A DNA stretch of 64,000 bases from a virus. This document shows, piece by piece, positions 7,364 through 14,566 of this stretch. A program made the position numbers and the translations under genes. The notes beneath the pieces were generated by a model. That model was given only the letters and a program-made list of their open reading frames with translations, had not been told where the DNA came from and searched no databases. Location of the stretch: the IMG/VR virus record IMGVR_UViG_3300005731_000180, positions 1 through 64,000 of that record, one strand, 5' to 3'. How positions within the stretch are numbered: the stretch's first letter is position 1; each line of letters begins with the position of its first letter.

Positions 7364-7636
7364 ATGCCCAGCCCGAAGAGATTACCACTTGTGGAACGTC
7401 TTAAAACAAAACTAAAGAGTAACCCTAACGTAAACCTTGTAGATATGAATATACCGCTTGGAAATGGAACTGAAATTCCTAGATTAAAAGACATACTTGA
7501 GGAGAATGTTGACGAGAAGTATTATTTGAAGCATAGTATAGTTCAGAAGATTGTGGAGGAGGTCTCGTTCAGGGAGAGACTGGTCTCTATAAAATTAGAC
7601 AAAGAAGGAAATAATATTTATAAGGAGGAGAAGTAA
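7364..7636 (+). CDS. Detached m5C-methyltransferase-like segment, hypothetical
   Basis: 90 residues. Residues 39-55 (PRLKDILEENVDEKYYL) closely match the stretch that follows motif VIII in ordinary DNA cytosine-5 methyltransferases (L-x-D-I-L-E-x-x-V-D-E-K-Y-Y-L-S). The nearby methyltransferase at 8993 is circularly permuted and stops just after motif VIII, so this short protein may be the missing segment kept as a separate polypeptide, or a relic of it. No catalytic motif is present. The resemblance is seen directly; functional pairing is inference. Confidence 0.55.
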   Translation: MPSPKRLPLVERLKTKLKSNPNVNLVDMNIPLGNGTEIPRLKDILEENVDEKYYLKHSIVQKIVEEVSFRERLVSIKLDKEGNNIYKEEK

Positions 7637-7914
7637 TGAGTGTATTTTTATTAAGTATTATGAGTATAGTTGCGTTATTATTTATTATTACTGGCTCTGA
7701 GATTGGTATAGGATTTGTACTAGGATTATCACTAGCCCTAGTGGCTACTTTAATATCTTTTAATTACGATAGTACCGACTACGTGTCGGTGCAAAAAGCA
7801 GCGAAGGTATGTACTAAATACAATACTACGCTAGATGTAATTTACCACGACGGAGACTTTAAATGCGTTAACGGTGCAGAGTTTGATAAGAAGGCTTACT
7901 CAGGTAAGGAGTAG
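7636..7914 (+). CDS. Two-TM protein with HDGDFKCVNGAEFD domain
   Basis: 92 residues; good site AAGGAGGAGAAGTA, ATG overlapping the previous stop. Two N-terminal TM helices (about 2-45) and a C-terminal soluble part with paired Cys (VCTKYNTTLDVIYHDGDFKC) ending in VNGAEFD. The protein at 15644 is a paralogue with the same order and the same HDGDFKCVNGAEFD motif. The soluble domain probably faces the periplasm, given its two cysteines. Function unknown. Confidence 0.65.
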   Translation: MSVFLLSIMSIVALLFIITGSEIGIGFVLGLSLALVATLISFNYDSTDYVSVQKAAKVCTKYNTTLDVIYHDGDFKCVNGAEFDKKAYSGKE

Positions 7915-7987
7915 TATGTATGTGGATATTTTTTTAGTATTATAGTAATTGTTTATTTTTGTTATACCGAGTATAGAGAGGATAAAC

Positions 7988-8053
7988 ATGAATAGAAGTC
8001 GTCAAAAACGGCATGGAGCTTTGGGAAGGTCTGGTATGGAGTTAGATTTATGA
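7988..8053 (+). CDS. 21-residue micro-protein (candidate)
   Basis: ATG 7988 with GAGAGGATAAAC upstream encodes MNRSRQKRHGALGRSGMELD plus Leu. The stop overlaps the next start (ATGA), the usual coupling in this genome. It is very basic at the N-terminus. It may be a real peptide or a leader that couples translation of the next gene. The 70 bp before it hold no convincing gene. Confidence 0.4.
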   Translation: MNRSRQKRHGALGRSGMELDL

Positions 8054-8286
8054 AAAATAGTAATATTATGATTACATTAACTGTATTAGCACTGATCTTG
8101 GTAGTTGATTTCCTAAGACCTACAGATGATACAGATAAGTCTAGATTTAAGCGTTCAGGTATGTATCTATATATCGACCACGGCACAGGCTGTCATTACC
8201 TAGCAGGAGATGGTTTCTTCGGTAAGCAGGTTTTGATTCCTAGACTTGATAAAAACGGTAAGCATGTTTGTGAGGGTGGTAAGTAA
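8050..8286 (+). CDS. Membrane-anchored DUF6440-like protein
   Basis: 78 residues. One N-terminal TM helix (IMITLTVLALILVVDFL), then a small beta domain with YIDHGTGCHYLAGDGFFGKQ and IPRLDKNGKHV. This resembles the small DUF6440 type of domain (D-x-x-T-G-x-x-Y-L ... L-x-D-x-x-G-K). It lies in a run of five small membrane proteins. Its layout (TM, then Cys-containing small domain) resembles the genes at 7636 and 15644. Function unknown. Confidence 0.6.
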   Translation: MKNSNIMITLTVLALILVVDFLRPTDDTDKSRFKRSGMYLYIDHGTGCHYLAGDGFFGKQVLIPRLDKNGKHVCEGGK

Positions 8287-8540
8287 TGAGTTTATCAGTT
8301 GTGTTATTAGTGTGGTTTTTAGTTGGAAGCTTTATAACAAATCTGACTTGGGTGATGAGTGATCTTAAGCACCGACTAATAAAGGACAATGGTAAGTATG
8401 ATTCAGATTACTATTCTAGAATATACTCTAGAGGGTTGATTATAGGTTTTATATTAGGGCCGATTACAGCCGTCCTAGCTTATAAGATATTTAAAGAACA
8501 CGTTACAGAGTTAGAAGAATTTGAGAAGAGCGGTGAATGA
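8286..8540 (+). CDS. Two-TM membrane protein
   Basis: 84 residues, start overlapping the previous stop. TM helices at about 3-24 and 50-68, with a basic/polar loop (SDLKHRLIKDNGKYDSDYYS) and an acidic C-terminal tail. No family recognised. Confidence 0.6.
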   Translation: MSLSVVLLVWFLVGSFITNLTWVMSDLKHRLIKDNGKYDSDYYSRIYSRGLIIGFILGPITAVLAYKIFKEHVTELEEFEKSGE

Positions 8541-8803
8541 ATCGACTAACTGAATCTATAGGCTTTATAGGAGCTTTATTCCTAGGCTTTTGCGCCGTAC
8601 CTGAAGTGTACTTAGCCCTTACCACAGGTAAAACAGGCCTTAGTTGGTCTTTTCTATCAATCTGGCAAGGTGGAGAGATAATGCTTCTTATTTACACGTT
8701 GATGAAGAGTAAGGAAGTGAAGCTGTGGCCTTTATTCCTGAATTATGGAGCTAATATTATATTGATTGGGATTATTATGGCAGTTAAGGGAAGATTGATA
8801 TGA
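8537..8803 (+). CDS. SemiSWEET/PQ-loop-like three-TM protein
   Basis: 88 residues with three TM helices. The first has the PQ-loop family pattern (IGFIGALFLGFCAVPEVYLA, with the C-x-x-P-E/Q motif), the second follows SWSFLSIWQGGEIMLLIYTL and the third LFLNYGANIILIGIIMA. Length and topology match bacterial SemiSWEETs, which dimerise to form sugar channels. A phage copy could change host solute transport. The family call is by eye; substrate unknown. ATGA overlap on both sides. Confidence 0.55.
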   Translation: MNRLTESIGFIGALFLGFCAVPEVYLALTTGKTGLSWSFLSIWQGGEIMLLIYTLMKSKEVKLWPLFLNYGANIILIGIIMAVKGRLI

Positions 8804-9000
8804 GTACTCAATGGGCAGTTTGGGTATTAGGTGTCGTATTTTATTTAATGCCATTGATAATATGTTGGTGGATTGCTGAACCTTTTAAAGGCCGTCACCT
8901 AGATATTACTATGGCTTATATATTTATCGGAGTATTTCCAGTGTTGAATATATTACTGGTCATCTCTAGTATTAGGCAATTTAGGAGAAACGGTGAGTAA
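8800..9000 (+). CDS. Two-TM membrane protein
   Basis: 66 residues. TM helices at about 5-27 and 37-57 with a basic C-terminal end (SIRQFRRNGE). Overlaps its neighbours by 4 and 8 bases. Could act with the SemiSWEET-like protein by position. No family recognised. Confidence 0.6.
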   Translation: MSTQWAVWVLGVVFYLMPLIICWWIAEPFKGRHLDITMAYIFIGVFPVLNILLVISSIRQFRRNGE

Positions 9001-9994
9001 CGAAGAGAGAGAGATACTCAAGGTCTGGGATAAGACTTCTACCGGACGTAAAAGCCAGTGTGCTTCTATTTATCATACAGATGGAATATTTCCGACTATA
9101 AGCGCAGGAACTCACGGGTATTCAATGGGACAGATTATGGAAGAACACACAATAGCGTATTCAAAGTCACACCGCAAGACTTATATAGACGCAAGGGGAG
9201 TTATTGATGAACATGCCAACACCCTTTCGACAGGAGATGGATGTTCAAATCAATCAACTGGAACTTACGTATTTACCAAGTCGAAGGAGCAGTTCACTTA
9301 CGACAACGTAAGAATTCGTAAGCTGACACCTCTGGAAACAGAAAGACTGCAAGGTTATTCTGACAATTGGACTAAGTATGCTAAACGAGAGGACGGCACC
9401 GTTTACGAATTATCTAACACGAGACGCTACAAACTATGCGGTAACGGAATAAGTGCCACTGTTACTCAGACGATCTTTCCGAAAGTATTCGGTAACGATA
9501 AGCTGAGAGTATTGGACTTGTTCTCTGGATGCCATGGAACAGGTATGCTGCTTCCAGATAACTTCCAAGTAGTAGGTTTCTCTGAGGTGGACAAATACGC
9601 TAGTGACCTCCTGCGTTACAGGTATCCAGAAGTGCCGAACTTTGGAGATGTAACAAAGCTCGTCAACCTAGAGCTTCCAGAATTCGACCTACTGACATTC
9701 GGGTATCCATGTCAGGATGTTAGCAGCTCGGGACTGAATAAAGGCTCAGAAGGGAATAGAACGTCTCTTGTTTGGGATGTATGCGATCTTATCGAAAAGA
9801 CCCGACCTCGTTTCATTGCTGCGGAGAATGTTAAGAATCACTTGTCCAAAAGGCATGAGGAGTTTTTCACTGCTGTATTGGAAAGGTTATCTAATTTGGG
9901 ATACGAATTGGATTTCGAAGTGGTAAACAGTAAGTACTTCGGACTTGCCCAGAACAGAGAGCGTGTGTTTATTATCGGTAAACTTAAAAAGTAG
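8993..9994 (+). CDS. Circularly permuted DNA cytosine-5 methyltransferase
   Basis: 333 residues from GTG 8993 with AGGAGA upstream. Motif order is IX-X-I-IV-VI-VIII instead of the usual I to X: a recognition-domain-like start (SIYHTDGIFPTISAGTHGYS), motif IX LTPLETERLQGY at 111-122, motif X GNGISATV at 150-157, motif I DLFSGCHG at 175-182, catalytic GYPCQD at 237-242, ENV at 278-280 and QNRERVF at 320-326. It ends 7 residues later. M.BssHII is a known enzyme with this kind of permutation. Catalytic Cys240 and the ENV Glu are present, so activity is likely. Probable role: protecting phage DNA from host restriction. A possible detached segment lies at 7364. Confidence 0.88.
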   Translation: MSNEEREILKVWDKTSTGRKSQCASIYHTDGIFPTISAGTHGYSMGQIMEEHTIAYSKSHRKTYIDARGVIDEHANTLSTGDGCSNQSTGTYVFTKSKEQFTYDNVRIRKLTPLETERLQGYSDNWTKYAKREDGTVYELSNTRRYKLCGNGISATVTQTIFPKVFGNDKLRVLDLFSGCHGTGMLLPDNFQVVGFSEVDKYASDLLRYRYPEVPNFGDVTKLVNLELPEFDLLTFGYPCQDVSSSGLNKGSEGNRTSLVWDVCDLIEKTRPRFIAAENVKNHLSKRHEEFFTAVLERLSNLGYELDFEVVNSKYFGLAQNRERVFIIGKLKK

Positions 9995-10023
9995 TTGACT
10001 TCCTTATAGGAGTCTGTTAGAAT
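9995..10023 (+). promoter_or_regulatory. Sigma-70-type promoter
   Basis: TTGACT at 9995-10000, 17-bp spacer, TAGAAT at 10018-10023, immediately after the methyltransferase stop and 19 bp before ATG 10042, with GGAGG in between. Confidence 0.75.
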
Positions 10024-10041
10024 GGTTACAGGAGGTACAAA

Positions 10042-10254
10042 ATGACTAATTATTCGCACCTATGGAATGATTTACCCGAAGAGGAAAGAAAAAGACTGAT
10101 GCCTTATCAGATTGAGTGTCAAATTAGACATACTAAAGCGGCAAGGTTAAAAGCAGTAAGAGCTCACGAAAGACATTTAAGAGAAATTGACGAACTAGTT
10201 AAATACCTTGAAAGTAGGTTAAAAGAGATAGAGGCACAAAATGGCTGTAGATAA
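10042..10254 (+). CDS. Small hypothetical helical protein
   Basis: 70 residues, first gene after a promoter; site AGGAGGTACAAAATG. Strongly helical and charged (ARLKAVRAHERHLREIDELV then KYLESRLKEIEAQ). No family recognised. Confidence 0.65.
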   Translation: MTNYSHLWNDLPEEERKRLMPYQIECQIRHTKAARLKAVRAHERHLREIDELVKYLESRLKEIEAQNGCR

Positions 10255-10324
10255 TAGGTATGATACGATGCCGATTGTATTAGATTGGCTAGATAAAATA
10301 GAGGTACAAAATGAGCAAACTTAA
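10241..10324 (+). CDS. 27-residue micro-protein (candidate)
   Basis: ATG 10241 follows GAGGCACAAA; encodes MAVDNRYDTMPIVLDWLDKI then EVQNEQT, overlapping both neighbours. The initiation box GAGGYACAAAATG is repeated at 10042, 10311 and 11163, which supports real translation here. Function unknown. Confidence 0.45.
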   Translation: MAVDNRYDTMPIVLDWLDKIEVQNEQT

Positions 10325-10811
10325 AACTTTTAGTGAATGGATTAAAGATGAAGTAACATTCAGTGATGAATGTTTACAATCCATGCAAGTAGGCTATGAA
10401 GCAGGAATTAAAGAAGCAACGAGTCATTTCCAAAAAGGCGAAGATTTATCTGATATCTCTATCGCAGGTATGCCTATGACTGTTGAACATGTAGCAGAGT
10501 TGCTTAATAAACATGTTATTGAAATATCGCAGAAGAATAAAGAGGTATGTGAACTTGAAGCTAGAATTTTAGCAGTCGAAGAAAAGAAAAACTTTCTAGA
10601 AAAGAGTTTGGAAAAGGCTGAGGAGGTTGTAAGGTTCTATCAGGCTGGCTATCACTTGAAAGTATCAAATACTAGAGGTGAAGTGATTGACTTCGATGTA
10701 GATGCTGGGCCTTTTTATAACACAATTACAACTCTTGAAGATATAGATAGAGGAGAAAAAGCCCGTCAATATTTTAAAGAAAAACAAGACCAGTTAAAGG
10801 GGGAGAAGTGA
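10311..10811 (+). CDS. Hypothetical coiled-coil protein with shared C-terminal tail
   Basis: 166 residues; site GAGGTACAAAATG. N-terminus KTFSEWIKDEVTFSDECLQS resembles that of the protein at 5155. A coiled coil spans about 75-108. The last 18 residues (EKARQYFKEKQDQLKGEK) match the end of the protein at 5425. It looks like a fusion of the two types of module found as separate neighbours at 5155 and 5425. Function unknown. Confidence 0.65.
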   Translation: MSKLKTFSEWIKDEVTFSDECLQSMQVGYEAGIKEATSHFQKGEDLSDISIAGMPMTVEHVAELLNKHVIEISQKNKEVCELEARILAVEEKKNFLEKSLEKAEEVVRFYQAGYHLKVSNTRGEVIDFDVDAGPFYNTITTLEDIDRGEKARQYFKEKQDQLKGEK

Positions 10812-10987
10812 GTAGGCAATTCAAGTGTAAAAAATGCGAAAGCGAAGAAGTTGCAATTAAACTAAAGGATTATATATCTCATGCGTTTCACGATGAGAGA
10901 TGTGATGAGTTTTTATCATGTCATTGTAAGAGATGCGGTCACTGGTGGAAAGAAAAGCCATCGGACAAACTAGAGGGGGAGAAGTGA
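10808..10987 (+). CDS. Small zinc-finger-like protein
   Basis: 59 residues from GTG 10808. Two metal-binding pairs are visible: CKKCESEEV at about 7-10 and CHCKRCGHWW near residues 38-46, so a zinc ribbon is likely. Overlaps the stop before it and the start after it by four bases, as true genes do here. Likely a nucleic-acid or protein-binding accessory factor; function unknown. Confidence 0.6.
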   Translation: MSRQFKCKKCESEEVAIKLKDYISHAFHDERCDEFLSCHCKRCGHWWKEKPSDKLEGEK

Positions 10988-11166
10988 AATATATATGTTT
11001 AATACTTGGCTGCAATCATAAAGTTTGCACAGAAACAAAGTGGTTTGGAGATGATTTATTTCAGGGCTTTAAATGTAGCCGATGCGGAACTCCTTCGACT
11101 TACTGGGGTCACGTTATAAATATGCGTGATTGCAATGCAATGATTAACCCTGAGGGCACAAAATGA
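10984..11166 (+). CDS. Small Cys-rich protein
   Basis: 60 residues from GTG 10984 with GAGGGGGAGAA upstream. Cys pairs CLILGCNHKVC and CSRCG suggest a zinc-binding fold. The site matches the one before the gene at 10808, which it follows with a 4-base overlap; the two may have arisen by duplication. Confidence 0.6.
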   Translation: MKYICLILGCNHKVCTETKWFGDDLFQGFKCSRCGTPSTYWGHVINMRDCNAMINPEGTK

Positions 11167-11483
11167 ACAATCTTAAGAATGAAGAGGGAGTGATGTTAAA
11201 AGATAGCATTTACAAAATAGAAGAAAATAAAACAATTGTTGCCTTTGGTTCTGGTGCGATTATGACAGGTCAGTCATGGGACAAAAAGAATCAGGTTATG
11301 GTTCATTTTTGCGACACCAAGGAAAAGCACATCATTGGTGCAAACAAGAGTAGCGAGACAACATGGAAAGAGCTTGAAAGAGGGCAAACTATTATTTTTG
11401 GCTTTAACAAGCTTGAATCAATAGATGTTGTTATAGAAGAACTGTTGGATGCTAGAAGTAAATTTCTAGAGCTGAATCCTTAA
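11163..11483 (+). CDS. Hypothetical protein
   Basis: 106 residues from ATG 11163 (site GAGGGCACAAA). An internal ATG at 11193 is a possible alternative. Mixed alpha/beta sequence (NKTIVAFGSGAIMTGQSWDK) with an acidic helical end. No family recognised. Confidence 0.6.
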   Translation: MNNLKNEEGVMLKDSIYKIEENKTIVAFGSGAIMTGQSWDKKNQVMVHFCDTKEKHIIGANKSSETTWKELERGQTIIFGFNKLESIDVVIEELLDARSKFLELNP

Positions 11484-11495
11484 GGAGTCTAACCA

Positions 11496-11801
11496 ATGAC
11501 CGTCAATTTAGAGAATTGTAATGAGATAATAGCTGAGTTTATGGGTGTGAAGCCATTGTCTCAAACTTATAAAAACCTAGGTGGCAAAGATTATTCTGAA
11601 TCCCTAGATTCCCTCGTTCCTGCTTGGGAGAAGTATAATTTAGTCCCTAGTTACGACAAAATGGGTGACTACTGGTCTTGTGAAATGTTGCAAGGGTCTA
11701 CACTTGGTAAGAGCTATGAAAATGGTATTTCTAAAAAGATTGAGGAAGCGACAGCAATAGCAACAGCAAAAGCAATACAGGAGCTTAATAATGGGAAGTA
11801 A
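11496..11801 (+). CDS. Phage ABA sandwich domain-like protein
   Basis: 101 residues; AAGGAGT upstream. It begins with NCNEIIAEFMGVKP, has AWEKYNLVPSYDKMGDYWSC in the middle and ends with an Ala-rich helix (EEATAIATAKAIQELNNGK). This order (I-A-E-x-M-G start, short beta part, A-x-A-I-x-x-A-L type helix) is that of the small phage ABA sandwich domain family, common in phages and of unknown role. Family call is by eye. Confidence 0.5.
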   Translation: MTVNLENCNEIIAEFMGVKPLSQTYKNLGGKDYSESLDSLVPAWEKYNLVPSYDKMGDYWSCEMLQGSTLGKSYENGISKKIEEATAIATAKAIQELNNGK

Positions 11802-12042
11802 AAAAGAATTTACATTACACAACGGTAAAGGTGTTTTATATGGTAGGTATTCTACTGATGAATTTGCAAGAAAATTCAAAGAACTATCAGATAGATTGAC
11901 TGAAGCCGAAAAGACTATAATCAATATTCTAAACGAGTCCGACAAGGACTATGGAATGAGCGAACCTGCTAAATTTCAAGTTAGAAGAATAAGAACTATA
12001 TGTAATGAGTATCTTGAGGAAATTAATGAAAACATCAACTAA
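11791..12042 (+). CDS. Hypothetical helical protein
   Basis: 83 residues. Starts GSKKEFTLHNGKGVLYGRYS and continues as charged helices. Overlaps the previous gene by 11 bases and the next by 17. No family recognised. Confidence 0.6.
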   Translation: MGSKKEFTLHNGKGVLYGRYSTDEFARKFKELSDRLTEAEKTIINILNESDKDYGMSEPAKFQVRRIRTICNEYLEEINENIN

Positions 12043-12151
12043 AGAATACCTGTCAATCCCAATTTCCATACTAGCACCTGTAATCGTACTAGCGAGCAGT
12101 ACCTACAGTATCGCAAGAAATTGGATTAAGTCCAACTTCAGGAGGAGGTAG
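12026..12151 (+). CDS. 41-residue single-TM micro-protein
   Basis: ATG 12026 with GAGGA six bases upstream encodes a short polar start, a TM helix (ISILAPVIVLASSTYSIA) and a basic tail (RNWIKSNFRRR). The stop overlaps the GTG of the RNase H gene (TAGTG). Its last codons AGGAGGAGG also serve as the Shine-Dalgarno of that gene. Good candidate for a small inner-membrane protein. Confidence 0.6.
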   Translation: MKTSTKEYLSIPISILAPVIVLASSTYSIARNWIKSNFRRR

Positions 12152-12618
12152 TGAATCGAGTACGAATCGACAAACTCAACCTGGACTCCAAGAAACCGCA
12201 AGAATGTAGCTCGAATTTCATCACAGCATTTGTAGACGGAAGCCACTGCCCTAAGACTAAAGCGTGGGGAGTCGGAATATGGATAAAGCACAACTCTGAC
12301 AAAGGTGATATAATCTCAGAAGGCGGAAAGGGATTCAAGTCCGCATTTCAGACAGAAAGCTTCGGACTAAAGCTACTTAAGAAAAGGTTACTAGCGGACT
12401 ACGACTTGGAAGGGAAGGTAATCATAATCCAATGCGACTGTATCCCTGCCCTAAACAAGTTCGAATACCAAGACCTGCTAACAATTGGAAAAGCGAAACA
12501 TGTTAAGCTGAAGCACGTCAAGGCCCATACGTATAACAAAACGAAGAGAAGTTACATAAACGAACTGGTAGACAAAGTGGCATACCGAGAAATGAATAAG
12601 TGGAGGTCTAAGAAGTGA
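12151..12618 (+). CDS. Ribonuclease HI
   Basis: 155 residues from GTG 12151 with AGGAGGAGG upstream. RNase HI motifs are all present: AFVDGSHCPKTKAWGVGIW (Asp29), QTESFGL (Glu69), IIQCDCIPAL (Asp96), and the His-loop HVKAHTYNKTKRSYINELVD (His126, Asp141). It cleaves the RNA strand of RNA-DNA hybrids and would remove replication primers. It lies directly before the primase gene with a 4-base overlap, so the pair likely forms a priming and primer-removal unit. Confidence 0.9.
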   Translation: MNRVRIDKLNLDSKKPQECSSNFITAFVDGSHCPKTKAWGVGIWIKHNSDKGDIISEGGKGFKSAFQTESFGLKLLKKRLLADYDLEGKVIIIQCDCIPALNKFEYQDLLTIGKAKHVKLKHVKAHTYNKTKRSYINELVDKVAYREMNKWRSKK

Positions 12619-13532
12619 TACTGACTATATTTCCAAAAATCAATAAACATCCCACACCAGAGGAGAAACCCAAGCTATCCAAATTTGCTTCCAAGCCGCA
12701 TAACGGTGAGGAGAGACACTTCGACAACGAAGAGCAGTTATTTGATTTGGTGACTTCCTACGGTTGGTCTCCTTCCGTATTTAAGGGATACCGTAATAAC
12801 GCTAATTTTAGCTTCTGTGACGTTCTAGCCTTGGACATAGACTCAGGTATGCGTTTACAGGATGCAGAGCTTATATGCAAGAATAAAGGCCTCTGTGCCC
12901 TTATTTCTCCTAGCCCTTCTTTTACGGAGGAGCTACACAAATTCCGCATAATTTTCCCTTTGGTGAGACGTATTACCGATCCAGAAGTATTTTCAGCTAC
13001 TTGGAAAAGATTAGGCGAATATTTCCCAGAAATTGACGAACAGTGTAAGGATATGGCAAGGTTTTACTTTCCGTGTAAGCCTGACATGGACAATACTGTG
13101 TGGATAGACGGTGATTTCTTGGAACCTGTGAAACCTGTTAAAAAAGTAGTTGACTCTCGGGTAAGAAGGGAGTATAATTTAGTTACCACGGATGGATTAG
13201 AGAGCAAGGACGCTCTCACTTTCCTTTACGGAGAGTTGCCAAGTAAGGTGTCTGAAGCGGTAGTTCACTTTCTGGAAAATGCTCATACAGGTCTGGAAGG
13301 TGAGTGGATTAACAGCTTAAACGCATGTTGTTTTACTTTGGCCTCCCAAGGAATCGAGCATGAGAAAATTTGGCAAGCGGTAGAAGAGGTTGCACCAGAA
13401 GCGTTGGACGAGAAGGACGAGTACCAGATTGAGAGAGCTCTACGTGACGGAGACGAAGCGTTTCAGCTTAAGGAAGAACAAGAAGGAATACAAGGTACCA
13501 GAACGGAATTAAACATAAGGAGAAGAAGGTGA
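12615..13532 (+). CDS. AEP-superfamily (archaeo-eukaryotic type) primase
   Basis: 305 residues from GTG 12615. The catalytic D-h-D is at DVLALDIDSGM (Asp74, Asp76), followed by SPSFTEELHKFRIIFPL, the S-x(n)-H-K-x-R-(I/V) motif (His108), and DMARFYFP (about 147-153), which fits the third motif. This is the pattern of phage and plasmid primases of the AEP class. The C-terminal part (GEWINSLNACCFTLASQGIE) resembles primase-associated helical domains. It would supply primers for the polymerase at 16055. No helicase is fused; that function is at 6288. Confidence 0.8.
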   Translation: MILTIFPKINKHPTPEEKPKLSKFASKPHNGEERHFDNEEQLFDLVTSYGWSPSVFKGYRNNANFSFCDVLALDIDSGMRLQDAELICKNKGLCALISPSPSFTEELHKFRIIFPLVRRITDPEVFSATWKRLGEYFPEIDEQCKDMARFYFPCKPDMDNTVWIDGDFLEPVKPVKKVVDSRVRREYNLVTTDGLESKDALTFLYGELPSKVSEAVVHFLENAHTGLEGEWINSLNACCFTLASQGIEHEKIWQAVEEVAPEALDEKDEYQIERALRDGDEAFQLKEEQEGIQGTRTELNIRRRR

Positions 13533-13915
13533 GTGGATTTGTAGTTTATGTAGAACAAGGTGCTGTAAAACATAAGCAATTTGTGTCTGAAAAGGCGAGA
13601 GATTGTTTTGTGAGGGATTTTCTATTAGATAGTCAAAATAATGATGATAGTTTTGTGGAATTTATCGGCGATGGTACTATAAGTCGTGCTGAAGAATTTT
13701 ATGGAAAGTCTGAAAAAGAGCAGGAAAAGCGAGAGATAAAAGTTGGAGATATGGTTAGAGTTATTGAAGACGAACAGCATTTTTTAAAATCACTCGAAAT
13801 CGGTAAGGTCGTAAGTGTAGGTGAAAATGTTGTCCGAATTGCTTCTATTAATCCTAGTCATTGTGATGGGATATGGATGACTAGTCTGACAAATGTGGAG
13901 CTTGTAAATGAGTAA
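13529..13915 (+). CDS. Hypothetical protein with KOW/SH3-like C-terminal barrel
   Basis: 128 residues from GTG 13529. N-terminal half GFVVYVEQGAVKHKQFVSEK; C-terminal half IKVGDMVRVIEDEQHFLKSL then IGKVVSVGENVVRI, a short beta-barrel pattern like KOW or SH3 modules. No firm family. Confidence 0.6.
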   Translation: MSGFVVYVEQGAVKHKQFVSEKARDCFVRDFLLDSQNNDDSFVEFIGDGTISRAEEFYGKSEKEQEKREIKVGDMVRVIEDEQHFLKSLEIGKVVSVGENVVRIASINPSHCDGIWMTSLTNVELVNE

Positions 13916-14093
13916 GGTATTTGAATTCCCATCATTCGGTGATGGAGACGACGACTATACAATCCAAGATGGTATTACGATCCGTCCAGTAAGCAATGGA
14001 TATATCCTCGAAGTACAAAATGACGAAGAAGACTTAACTGAAGTCTACCTTGATAAGAAAAAACTTATTGACAGATTAAACGAGTTACTGTAA
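13908..14093 (+). CDS. Small acidic hypothetical protein
   Basis: 61 residues, start ATG inside the end of the previous gene. Acidic (GDGDDDYTIQDG; QNDEEDLTEVYLDKKKLIDR). No family recognised. Confidence 0.55.
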   Translation: MSKVFEFPSFGDGDDDYTIQDGITIRPVSNGYILEVQNDEEDLTEVYLDKKKLIDRLNELL

Positions 14094-14094
14094 A

Positions 14095-14244
14095 ATGAGC
14101 AACGTAATAATAGCGACCCTAGTAACAATATTTATCTTGGTCGTTGGTATACTAATAGCTGAAGATAATATAGAACTTCCAATTATACTAATCGGTATGA
14201 TAGTAGGTTTTGGAGTAATAAGGAGTGATGGAGATGAGCATTAA
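14095..14244 (+). CDS. 49-residue two-TM micro-protein
   Basis: ATG 14095, one base after the previous stop. TM helices at about 3-21 (VIIATLVTIFILVVGILIA) and about 28-42. The end of the gene contains AAGGAG, which positions the ATG 14234 of the next gene. Function unknown. Confidence 0.6.
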   Translation: MSNVIIATLVTIFILVVGILIAEDNIELPIILIGMIVGFGVIRSDGDEH

Positions 14245-14566
14245 ATTTCCCCTAAAAATGACACAATTGAAAGAAGGTAAGCTTTACGAGAGAGAAAAGG
14301 GTGGATTCGTAATGCTAAAGAGTGATGGGCAGTTTTATTTTGCCAATGACGAAGAGTTTGACTTTAACGAAATTACTGACCTAAACTTACTGAACTGCGG
14401 TTTCGAACTTAGCGGACTAAAGCCGCCTAAAACGCTACGTGAAATCTTTGTGGACTACACAGACGACAATAGAACGCAGCAGAGAGAGAATAACTTCAGA
14501 AGGTTACTTGAGAAGTTCGTAGAAGAGATTGAAGTACTAAAGTCTAAGCTAAAGGACATGGAATGA
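14234..14566 (+). CDS. Hypothetical protein
   Basis: 110 residues. ATG 14234 is chosen over the upstream in-frame GTG 14225 and ATG 14228 because AAGGAG at 14220-14225 is at the right distance. Beta-rich first half (KLYEREKGGFVMLKSDGQFY) and a C-terminal coiled helix. No family recognised. Confidence 0.6.
   Translation: MSIKFPLKMTQLKEGKLYEREKGGFVMLKSDGQFYFANDEEFDFNEITDLNLLNCGFELSGLKPPKTLREIFVDYTDDNRTQQRENNFRRLLEKFVEEIEVLKSKLKDME

Noticed and set aside
7915-7987. Gene in the gap after 7914
   Set aside because: Only a 9-codon frame (ATG near 7917) and A/T-rich sequence; no convincing ribosome site or promoter.
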